54,836 nucleotides of DNA, taken from positions 1-54,836 of the forward strand of contig LNFQ01000049.1 in NCBI GenBank assembly GCA_001567165.1, in the 5' to 3' direction. How positions within the stretch are numbered: position 1 is the stretch's first letter; every line of letters starts with the position of its first letter. Source of the stretch: Bacteroidetes bacterium OLB11. GTDB taxonomy: Bacteria; Bacteroidota; Bacteroidia; Chitinophagales; Chitinophagaceae. Below the pieces are notes generated by a model that did no database searches, was not told where the DNA came from, and saw only the letters and a program-made list of their open reading frames with translations. Position numbers and translations under genes: made by a program. Of this stretch, positions 47,944 to 54,836 are shown piece by piece.

Positions 47944-48331
47944 TTAACGTTTAGAGAATTGGAAGCTTTTTCTTGCTTTTTTGTGTCCAAACATTTTACG
48001 TTCAACGCTACGAGGATCGCGGGTTAATAATCCTTGCGGTTTCAATTTTTCTCTGTGTTCAGGCTCTTCGATGCATAAAGCTCTTGATATGCCTAATTTA
48101 ATTGCTTCTGCTTGTCCTTTCAGACCACCGCCACACACTGTGATTTTAATATCATACTTGTCAAGTGCCTCTATTGTTTTTAAGGGTAATTCAACTTGAT
48201 TTTGCAAGTACATCAGTGAAAAGTATTGTTTGTAATCGCGGTCATTTACTAAGATATTGCCAGAACCTTTTGTAAGATATACTCTTGCAACTGCTTCTTT
48301 TCTACGACCTATTTTTTTTTTGTTTTTCCAT
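47944..48331 (-). CDS. rpsI: 30S ribosomal protein S9 (one frame break)
   Basis: Small-subunit protein S9, 128 residues after repair. From the ATG at 48331 the corrected N-terminus is MEKQKKIGRRKEAVARVYLT then KGSGNILVNDRDYKQYFSLM, as in other S9 proteins. The core includes ITVCGGGLKGQAEAIKLGIS, RALCIEEPEH and the basic C-terminal tail RDPRSVERKMFGHKKARKSF ending FSKR, which reaches the P-site tRNA. A run of ten plus-strand T (about 48312-48321, nine needed) breaks the frame at codon 6. Literal reading gives a start at MYLQNQ and loses about 40 residues. Because S9 is needed for growth, the break is unlikely to be a real null allele. It lies 40 bp after rplM. Confidence 0.93.
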
Positions 48332-48370
48332 TATAATTATTCGTATATAATTTGATGATTAATAAATATT

Positions 48371-48814
48371 TTAAAAGGTAAATTCAGCTGGTTTTTGTGC
48401 TTGATGCGGATGATTTGCTCCTGCATATACAAATAATTTTTTAAACATTGCACGTCCTAATCTATTTTTAGGTAACATTCCTTTTACTGCTCTTTCGATA
48501 ATCATTTCTGGATGTCGCACTAATAGATTTTTAGCAAGTTCTTCTTTTTTACCACCGGGATAACCACTAAAGTTGATATATACTTTTTGGTCAAGTTTGT
48601 TCCCTGTGAATTTAATTTTGTCTGCATTGATAACGATTACAAAATCGCCGGCATCGGAATGTGGAGTATAAGTAGGTTTGTGTTTGCCTCTCAATACACT
48701 TGCGATACGTGTACACATACGACCTACAGTTTGATTTTCTGCATCAATTATAAACCACTCTGGCTTATAATTTTGTTTGTTTGCAAACTGTGTTTTAAAA
48801 CTTAAATGTCTCAT
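48371..48814 (-). CDS. rplM: 50S ribosomal protein L13
   Basis: Large-subunit assembly protein L13, 147 residues from the ATG at 48814 (MRHLSFKTQFANKQNYKPEW). Conserved blocks are WFIIDAENQTVGRMCTRIAS, LRGKHKPTYTPHSDAGDFVI near residue 40, VYINFSGYPGG near 76, HPEMIIERAVKGMLPKNRLG near 95 and the C-terminal YAGANHPHQAQKP. A longer in-frame start 36 bp upstream would begin inside the -7 box region and is rejected. First gene of the operon with rpsI, rpsB and tsf. The leader between the box and the ATG is about 33 bases and has no obvious autoregulatory structure. Confidence 0.96.
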   Translation of the reverse strand: MRHLSFKTQFANKQNYKPEWFIIDAENQTVGRMCTRIASVLRGKHKPTYTPHSDAGDFVIVINADKIKFTGNKLDQKVYINFSGYPGGKKEELAKNLLVRHPEMIIERAVKGMLPKNRLGRAMFKKLFVYAGANHPHQAQKPAEFTF

Positions 48815-48847
48815 TATTTTGTTCTTATTAATTTTTTTAAAAGGGTG

Positions 48848-48855
48848 CAAAGATA
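48848..48855 (-). promoter_or_regulatory. -7 promoter box (TATCTTTG) of the rplM-rpsI-rpsB-tsf operon
   Basis: An exact TAnnTTTG match on the minus strand, 33 bp upstream of the rplM ATG. It decides the rplM start, since the alternative longer frame would begin at the box itself. Confidence 0.6.
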
Positions 48856-49258
48856 ATTCTTTTTTTATTGAAACCTATTTTTATAATAACTTTTTTATAA
48901 ATTGTTTTTTTATACTGAAAATCAGTGCAAAAAAAGCAATTTATTTAAATTTATTTTTTTGATTAAAATGGATGCAAGTGTTTTGAGCACATTCATATTT
49001 TTCTGTAAGCGATTTTTTTTAAATGAAACCCGATTCAAGATCATATTTTAAAAAAAAATTTAAAAAAAATGGATAACGATATTTGATGAATTGAAATAGA
49101 TATTCACTTTTGTAAATTTCAAATATAACATATAAATATAGATGTTTACTATTTATGTTATAATTATTTATATATAACTCTTTACTAATATTTATTCAAA
49201 AAATGTAAAATAATATGGTAATTTTTCTTTAAAAAGTTCAAAAAAATATCATAAAAAT
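48856..49258. other. Divergent intergenic region between rplM and susC, no gene recognised
   Basis: About 400 bp of very AT-rich sequence carrying the divergent promoters of the ribosomal operon and the SusC/SusD pair. No sigma/anti-sigma or hybrid two-component gene, often linked to SusC loci, is present, and no RNA gene or clear repeat is seen. Confidence 0.5.
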
Positions 49259-49289
49259 TTGTTTTAAATAAATCAACTTTATAGGTTTA
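49259..49289 (+). promoter_or_regulatory. Candidate promoter of susC (TTG, 20 bp, TAGGTTTA)
   Basis: A TTG at 49259-49261 is followed after 20 bp by TAGGTTTA at 49282-49289, seven of eight matches to the -7 box. The spacing agrees with the phylum's -33/-7 arrangement. The susC ATG lies 29 bp downstream. Confidence 0.45.
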
Positions 49290-49318
49290 CACCTAAAATA
49301 AATTATAAATTTAAAACT

Positions 49319-52300
49319 ATGAGGAAATTACTATTTCTAATTTTGATATTCCTGACAATAGGAATACAATCATGGGCTCAATCTGACGTCCTTCGTGGAA
49401 AAATTTTAGACGATAAAGGTGAGTCCATTATTGGAGCCACTGTAAGAGTAAAAGGCGCCAATAAAGGAACGACATCGGATAACAATGGAAACTTTATGTT
49501 GAATGTTGAAGAAGGCGAATTCCTTATCATAAGTGCTATTGGTATGAAATCTATCGAAGTGCAAGCTGATAACGGTATGGTTGTAAAAATGCAAACGGAT
49601 GCTAAAGTACTTCGAGAAACCGTTGTTACTGCTTTAGGAGTGAAAAAAGAAAAAAGAGCATTGGGGTATTCTGTAAGTGATGTAAAAAGTGATGCACTTC
49701 AAAAGTCAGGAGAAATAAATGTAATTGAAGCATTAGCCGGAAAGGCTGCAGGTGCTCAAGTGACTTCAAGTGCTGGTACTCCAGGAGCATCTTCTAAAAT
49801 ATTATTAAGAGGCAATTCTACTTTTACTGGTAACAATGAGCCACTTTTTGTAATTGATGGTATTCCGGTTGATAATTCTACCTCTCAACCAGTAGCTGGA
49901 GATTATCCTTATAATGAAAACTTAGCAGGAGTAAATGAAAGTAATCGTGGAATTGATATTAACCCTGATGATATTGAAAGTATCTCCGTTTTAAAAGGCC
50001 CTGCAGCAGCAGCATTATATGGGGCAAGAGGTGGTAATGGTGCTATTGTTATCACTACTAAAAAAGGGAGAAAGAAAAAAGGAATTGGTATTACATACAA
50101 TACTTCAGTTGAATTTACTAAAGTAAATAAACTTCCAAAATTACAATCAACTTACGCTCAAGGTTCAGGCGGAAATTATAGTACATACAATCCTGGTCCT
50201 GATGGTATCGTAAATACCGCTGATGACAATTTAGGAAATCCGAACAGTTGGGGACCTCGATTTGATACATCTTCTACTTTACATGCTTATGACAATTTTG
50301 GAGCTTTCTTTAAAACAGGGCATGGATATACAAATAATGTGGCTATTGACGGAGGAGGTGATAATTCTTCATTCAGATTAAGCTTAGGTAATTATAAAAG
50401 CGATGGTGTGATACCTAACTCAAATTATGCAAGAACAACTATTAACTTATTTGGCGAATCAACATTATCCCCATGGTTGCGAATTGGAGCAACCGGAAAC
50501 TACACAAACGGAAAAGGAACAAGAGTACAAAATGGTTCTACACTCGCAGGAACAATGCTTACCCTATTCAGAACACCTGCATCCTTCAATATCTTAAATT
50601 GGTGGGATGATAAAAAAGAACAACCAAACTTATATTATGGAATTTATGACAACCCTCTTTTTACTGCAAACAGAAACTCATATACTGACTTGACAAATAG
50701 ATTGCTCGGAAACGTGTATGGAGTAGTTACCTTTACACCAACACTCTCTTTGAATGTAAAATCAGGTATTGATAATTACACTACAAATTCTACACAAATA
50801 TTTGACCTCTATTCCTTCGGAAATGATAACTCAGATGGGATGGGACAAATCAACACTTCAAACAATACTTATACTCAAATGTACACAGATGCGATTTTAA
50901 AATATTCTGAAAAATTCGATGATGCTTATGATTTCAGTGTGTCATTAGGCTATAACAATTGGGATATGAAAAATAGTTATGGATTTCAAAGAGGTCGTAA
51001 TTTTTCATTACCAAACTTATATAATCTAAGTAATACAAACGAACTATATGCAAGTAATAGTATTTCTAAAATGCAAACAAATGCTATCTTTAGTGATGTA
51101 GCATTAGGATTCTATAATACATTATATGTAAACTTTACAGGGAGAAATGAATGGTCTTCTACATTTGGTAAAAATGGAAAATCATTTTTCTATCCAAAAG
51201 GAGATATCTCATTTGTATTCTCTGAATTAATAAACAGAGCAAACAATGATGCTTCCAACGTTTTAAGTCTAGGTAAAGTAAGAGTTGCAATGGCAAAAGC
51301 AGGGATCAGCCCTTCAATTTACTCAGACAGAAACTATTATACCACACCAATATTCACTGATGGTTATACAAACGGAAACGGATTTCCTTACTTAGGCGTA
51401 AATGGTTATTCAGCATCTAATGTGTATAATCCAGGAAATTTACTTCCTGAAAGTGTAACAGGTAAAGAATTAGGTGTTGAATTGCGTTTTTGGAAAAATC
51501 GATTCGGAATCGATTTCACAACTTATAATCAAGTAACAAATAATATCTTATTGTCTAGACCCGTATCTCCAAGTACAGGATACCAATATGTTTACCAAAA
51601 TTCAGGAAAAATGCAAAACAAAGGAATTGAATTGACTTTGGATTTGAATGTCATTAAAATGAAAAATGTAAACTGGAACATAGGAATGACTTATACAAAA
51701 AATAGAAATGAAGTGCTTGAACTTGCTGATGGAGTATCTGAACTTTCTATCGAATCTGGATTTTCAGAGATCGGATCCTTTGCAATTGTAGGTCAACCTT
51801 ACGGAGTGTTCTATGGTACAAGATGGCAAAGAGATGCCGCTACTGGAAAAGTATTAGTAGATGCAAATGGATTACCTTTAGTAGATCCAATCACTGGAAA
51901 AATTGGCGACCCTAATCCTAAATATTTATTAGGGTTAAGCAACAGCATCACTGTCTATGGCGTTAATTTCTCTTTCCTGTTTGATATTAGAAAAGGCGGC
52001 GACATTTGGAACGGAACATACACAAGACTTAACCGCATGGGAAGAACAGAAGAGTCGGCAGACAGAGAAAGAACCTATGTGATCGATGGAATTTTTGCTC
52101 CTGGCACTCCAAAAGCAGGCATGAGTAATGATGTGGCAATTTCGGCTCTCAATTACTTCTCTAGATATGTAGGTGATGCAAGTGGTACTTCTGCTGCAGA
52201 AAATGCAATTCAAGATGGTTCATGGGTTAGATTACGTTCTTTAAACTTAAGTTATAGATTTGATTTCACTAAATACACAAAACACATCCAATATATCGAA

Positions 52301-52459
52301 ACATTTATGACTGCAAGAAACTTATGGTTAAGAACAAAATATAAAGGAGTGGATCCCGAAACTAGTTTAACAGGAGCAGGTTCAAATATCAATGGCTATG
52401 ATTATTTTAATAATCCTGGAACAAAATCATTCTTATTAGGATTAAGAATCGGACTTTAA
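49319..52459 (+). CDS. SusC/RagA-like TonB-dependent outer membrane transporter
   Basis: A 22-strand beta-barrel transporter of 1046 residues that imports oligosaccharides, peptides or other large nutrients with TonB energy. A signal peptide (LLFLILIFLTIGIQSWA) is followed by a carboxypeptidase-like regulatory domain (LRGKILDDKGESIIGATVRV, then GNFMLNVEEGEF). The plug domain comes next: LLRGNSTFTGNNEPLFVIDG then IPVDNS near residue 180, and IESISVLKGPAAAALYGARG then NGAIVITTKKGRKK near 225. The barrel fills the rest and ends FLLGLRIGL. There is no N-terminal signal-transduction (STN) domain, so it is unlikely to talk to an anti-sigma factor. Its SusD partner starts 31 bp downstream. Substrate cannot be predicted; no hydrolase is adjacent. 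Confidence 0.95.
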   Translation: MRKLLFLILIFLTIGIQSWAQSDVLRGKILDDKGESIIGATVRVKGANKGTTSDNNGNFMLNVEEGEFLIISAIGMKSIEVQADNGMVVKMQTDAKVLRETVVTALGVKKEKRALGYSVSDVKSDALQKSGEINVIEALAGKAAGAQVTSSAGTPGASSKILLRGNSTFTGNNEPLFVIDGIPVDNSTSQPVAGDYPYNENLAGVNESNRGIDINPDDIESISVLKGPAAAALYGARGGNGAIVITTKKGRKKKGIGITYNTSVEFTKVNKLPKLQSTYAQGSGGNYSTYNPGPDGIVNTADDNLGNPNSWGPRFDTSSTLHAYDNFGAFFKTGHGYTNNVAIDGGGDNSSFRLSLGNYKSDGVIPNSNYARTTINLFGESTLSPWLRIGATGNYTNGKGTRVQNGSTLAGTMLTLFRTPASFNILNWWDDKKEQPNLYYGIYDNPLFTANRNSYTDLTNRLLGNVYGVVTFTPTLSLNVKSGIDNYTTNSTQIFDLYSFGNDNSDGMGQINTSNNTYTQMYTDAILKYSEKFDDAYDFSVSLGYNNWDMKNSYGFQRGRNFSLPNLYNLSNTNELYASNSISKMQTNAIFSDVALGFYNTLYVNFTGRNEWSSTFGKNGKSFFYPKGDISFVFSELINRANNDASNVLSLGKVRVAMAKAGISPSIYSDRNYYTTPIFTDGYTNGNGFPYLGVNGYSASNVYNPGNLLPESVTGKELGVELRFWKNRFGIDFTTYNQVTNNILLSRPVSPSTGYQYVYQNSGKMQNKGIELTLDLNVIKMKNVNWNIGMTYTKNRNEVLELADGVSELSIESGFSEIGSFAIVGQPYGVFYGTRWQRDAATGKVLVDANGLPLVDPITGKIGDPNPKYLLGLSNSITVYGVNFSFLFDIRKGGDIWNGTYTRLNRMGRTEESADRERTYVIDGIFAPGTPKAGMSNDVAISALNYFSRYVGDASGTSAAENAIQDGSWVRLRSLNLSYRFDFTKYTKHIQYIETFMTARNLWLRTKYKGVDPETSLTGAGSNINGYDYFNNPGTKSFLLGLRIGL

Positions 52460-52490
52460 TATTTAAAAAAGAAATAAAATAAAAGTAAAA

Positions 52491-53858
52491 ATGAAAATAA
52501 TAAATAAATTTTTAATAATAAGTGTAATAGCTTCTCTCGTTATTACATCATGTAAAAAAACAGAAGACTATTATATTTCCCCTAATAGCCCGTCTTCATT
52601 GACAATGGCTGCTTTGCTATCTTCTGTAGAAGTGGGAACAATGAACTCACTAGAAGGAGACTTGGCACGTACTTCCTCAATTTTAATACAACAAAATACT
52701 GGAGTCCAATCTCAATCTCAAGCAGCTCAAACTTATGGATTAATTGAAGATCAATTCAACAACCATTGGGGGCAAATATACCAAAATTTGGAAAATGCAA
52801 ACCAATTATTTGAAATGGCAGGCTCTAACAATCCATATTATGCAGGAATTTCTCAAATAATGTCTGTTTTAAATTGGGGAGCTGCTACCGACTTATGGGG
52901 TGATATTCCTTACTCAGAAGCTTTACAAATCAAAAAAGATATTTTACAACCAAAATTCGATTCTCAAGAATTGATTTTAGCCGGCATGATTTCAACATTA
53001 GATGATGCAATCGCTAACTTAAATATGAATGTTTCCGCAAACTCACTAGTTCCCGGATCAGACGATATTATGTTTAATGGAAATATCAGTTCTTGGATTA
53101 AAATCGCTTACACTTTAAAAGCTCGTTATTTGAACCGTTATTCAAACAAAGGAAATTATAATCCATCTGCTATTTTAAACGCATTGGCAAGTGGAATTAC
53201 AAGCAATAATGATAATCTTTATTGTGTACATGGTGGTGGTAATGCTCAAAACCAATGGTACGCTTTTGAAAACAATAGAGGTTACATTGTTTCATCTGCT
53301 TCATTTGTTGATTCATTAAAATTAAGACCAACAGATTTAAGATTGCAATATTATTTCTCTCAAAATGTAAATGGAGATTATATCGGAAGCCCGGTAGAGG
53401 ATTATAATGACGAAGATACTATTTCAAGATTTGGAGTATATTTAGCGGGTTCAGAGGCAACACCATATCCGTTAGTGACTTATGCCGAAGCAAAATTTAT
53501 TGAAGCGGAAGCAAAAGTGAGAATGGGGGATGCAACTGCTTATGCCTCTTTAAATGAAGCAATGAAAGCATCTTGTTTAGAAGTTACAGCTGGTGCTTAT
53601 GATGGATTTGATATCGCATTATATGCAGATTCATCTACTAACCTTAGCAGAGTGATGTATGAAAAATGGCTTTCAATGTACGGACAAATAGAAGCTTACA
53701 ATGATTATAGAAGAACTGGATATCCTGAGTTAACACCTAATCCAGGTGGAGTAACCAATGTAATCCCAAAAAGATTCCCAATTCCGCAAAGTGAAAGAGT
53801 GAACAATCCAAACGCTCAATCTCCAGCCATCACTACTCCAGTTTGGTGGGGACTTTAA
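52491..53858 (+). CDS. SusD/RagB-like nutrient-binding outer membrane lipoprotein
   Basis: The surface lipoprotein that caps the SusC barrel and delivers substrate, 455 residues. The lipobox is VITSCKK with Cys near residue 21. It belongs to the SusD-like_2 type: ALLSSVEVGTMNSLEGDLAR near the N-terminus, NHWGQIYQNLENANQLFEMA (TPR-like), WGAATDLWGDIPYSEALQ near 145, KIAYTLKARYLNRYSNKGNY near 205, TYAEAKFIEAEAKVRMGDAT near 330, and the late LSMYGQIEAYNDYRRTGYPE with PKRFPIPQSE at the end. It forms a two-gene unit with the SusC gene and is followed by a strong terminator. Ligand unknown. Confidence 0.94.
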   Translation: MKIINKFLIISVIASLVITSCKKTEDYYISPNSPSSLTMAALLSSVEVGTMNSLEGDLARTSSILIQQNTGVQSQSQAAQTYGLIEDQFNNHWGQIYQNLENANQLFEMAGSNNPYYAGISQIMSVLNWGAATDLWGDIPYSEALQIKKDILQPKFDSQELILAGMISTLDDAIANLNMNVSANSLVPGSDDIMFNGNISSWIKIAYTLKARYLNRYSNKGNYNPSAILNALASGITSNNDNLYCVHGGGNAQNQWYAFENNRGYIVSSASFVDSLKLRPTDLRLQYYFSQNVNGDYIGSPVEDYNDEDTISRFGVYLAGSEATPYPLVTYAEAKFIEAEAKVRMGDATAYASLNEAMKASCLEVTAGAYDGFDIALYADSSTNLSRVMYEKWLSMYGQIEAYNDYRRTGYPELTPNPGGVTNVIPKRFPIPQSERVNNPNAQSPAITTPVWWGL

Positions 53859-53882
53859 TCTCATAATTAATAAATTAATACG

Positions 53883-53911
53883 ACTGCTCTCCTTTGTGAG
53901 AGCAGTTTTAG
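53883..53911 (+). terminator. Intrinsic terminator after the SusD gene
   Basis: The stem ACTGCTCTC/GAGAGCAGT around CTTTGT is followed by TTTTA. It lies 25 bp beyond the stop codon. Its stem core equals that of the terminator at 32697-32734. Confidence 0.85.
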
Positions 53912-54573
53912 TTTGTATAAGAAAATATTGATGAATTAGAATGCGACTGAGCATATTTTCTATCATTTAATGCAACCTAAATTTCTAATGTACAATCTGG
54001 GTTAAAACAAATTTTTTGAAATATAAAATAGTGATTATTGAAGAAGCTCAAAGAATATCAGCTTTGGGGTTGAAGTTGAAACTAATCACCGAATTCGATT
54101 TTTAAAATACGATGAATCGCAACAGGAAGTTTTTTGTTTGCATTGGCAAAAATCATCTAAATAAACCACTGGCAGGTCGAAAAAGGGAATTATTTGGTTT
54201 CAGAAAAGATAAAGAAGCAGGAATGCCAACATAAATAGACAAGCTATTGATTTTGGCGAAGCAAAGAACAAAATAAAATCGCCCTATTTGAAGAATCAGA
54301 CCGTAAATTAACCACTTATCATCTAAATTCAAAAGTAAAAATCTTCAAATTTTTATTGAATATTATCTGATTGATTTTGAAATAATTTCCCCCAAAAATT
54401 ATGATAATTTCCTTATCTAATGAATAAATATAGATTGTGATTTTGAAAATTAAACAAAAAAATAAATACGATTCTTTATAATAAGAAATGTTACTTCATA
54501 TTGATTTCACTTGCTCAAAAAAACATAATCTATAAAAATGAAATTGTATCCAAAGAAAAAATTTAATAAAATG
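53912..54573. other. About 660 bp without a recognisable gene
   Basis: AT-rich sequence after the SusD terminator. All frames are interrupted. Short stretches around 54030-54240 have locally protein-like reading on the plus strand (EEAQRISALGLKLKLITEF, then KRELFGFRKDKEAGMP) but are broken by stops and frame changes. They may be a decayed gene or chance. No repeat or RNA gene was found. Confidence 0.4.
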
Positions 54574-54836
54574 TCATGTTATTTCATTATAATTAGGATA
54601 GCTACAAATCTTGTCAATACAAGATTGTATAAGCTTTAATAAATTTATAATTTTTTGATATTCAAATTTTGGAGAGCCTTTAGTTCCTGTTTTAGAATAA
54701 AAAATCAACAAAGTGCATTTTTGTAATAACTAGCATCTTGACATTGAATCACAAAATTCATATAAGGAAGAGTTGTGTAAATATTATTTTCAAAATATTT
54801 CCAATCCCAACCAATGGAATTTATAGCAGTTGACAG
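54574..54836 (-). CDS. Partial hypothetical protein at the window edge (C-terminus, one frame break)
   Basis: The last ~87 codons of a minus-strand gene whose start lies beyond the window. After one repair it reads continuously: INSIGWDWKYFENNIYTTLP, YMNFVIQCQDASYYKK, then CTLLIFYSKTGTKGSPKFEY and IINLLKLIQSCIDKICSYPN to a TGA at 54574-54576. The break is at a run of five plus-strand T at about 54712-54716, one short. The mix of aromatic and charged residues and the coherent join look genuine, but I recognise no family. It could be a surface or accessory protein. Confidence 0.4.

Noticed and set aside
54030..54240. Possible gene downstream of the SusD terminator
   Set aside because: Protein-like fragments are too short and broken by stops to support a call; I recorded the stretch as unassigned.
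1..54836. CRISPR arrays, insertion sequences, integrases, prophage or att sites
   Set aside because: No regularly spaced repeats, transposase motifs, terminal inverted repeats with target duplications, or integrase genes were found. The two tRNA genes have no duplicated 3' ends nearby.

Overview
This window is a chromosomal segment of a low-GC member of the Bacteroidota. Several independent signs agree: a SusC/SusD pair, three secreted proteins with type IX secretion C-terminal sorting domains, an ApaG, SecG and BT_3928-type gene complement, the ribosomal order rplM-rpsI-rpsB-tsf, and many starts preceded by the phylum's TAnnTTTG -7 promoter box rather than by Shine-Dalgarno sequences. A 2-oxoglutarate dehydrogenase E1 and a proline-catabolism dehydrogenase suggest a respiring heterotroph. 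The genus cannot be named from this sequence.

Layout. 0-9.6 kb: sucA, a large secreted GEVED-repeat protein, a DoxX-type membrane redox protein and a lone peptide-transporter permease. 9.6-13.2 kb (mostly minus): thioesterase, a small membrane protein with a family 2 glycosyltransferase, a lipoprotein, tRNA-Leu(TAA), tRNA-Gly(GCC) and an Omp28-like lipoprotein. 13.2-22.4 kb (plus): an ABC-F ATPase, an S9 dipeptidyl peptidase, a fasciclin lipoprotein, then a tight run TPR protein-ribH-LutA-like-NamZ-like-MscS. 22.5-30.1 kb (minus): apaG, a putative metallopeptidase, Bcp peroxiredoxin, a compact sulfur/redox operon (persulfide dioxygenase-rhodanese, TPMT-type methyltransferase, three small membrane proteins, thioredoxin), a TauE/SafE exporter, a Crp-family regulator, secG and its TPR partner. 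30.2-32.2 kb (plus): an SpmA/SpmB-type fusion and a methyltransferase. 32.7-40.1 kb (minus): two tandem pappalysin-like metalloproteases, P5C dehydrogenase and carbonic anhydrase. 40.5-46 kb (plus): a complete RND efflux operon. 46-48.8 kb (minus): the ribosomal protein/EF-Ts operon. 49.3-53.9 kb (plus): SusC/SusD. The window ends in a partial minus-strand gene.

Two things stand out. First, the sulfur operon and the TauE gene each carry a near-identical 14-bp inverted repeat (GTAAC-N4-RTTAC), placed exactly 22 bp upstream of a -7 box. That is the geometry of class II activation by a Crp-family protein, and a crp-type gene lies immediately upstream. This gives a concrete, testable regulon for reactive-sulfur handling. 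Second, about twenty single-base frame breaks sit at homopolymer runs, including in rpsB and rpsI. After correction every affected protein reads as a full family member. The likely cause is consensus indel error, with transcriptional slippage as a less likely alternative. I therefore report corrected gene extents and state where each break lies.
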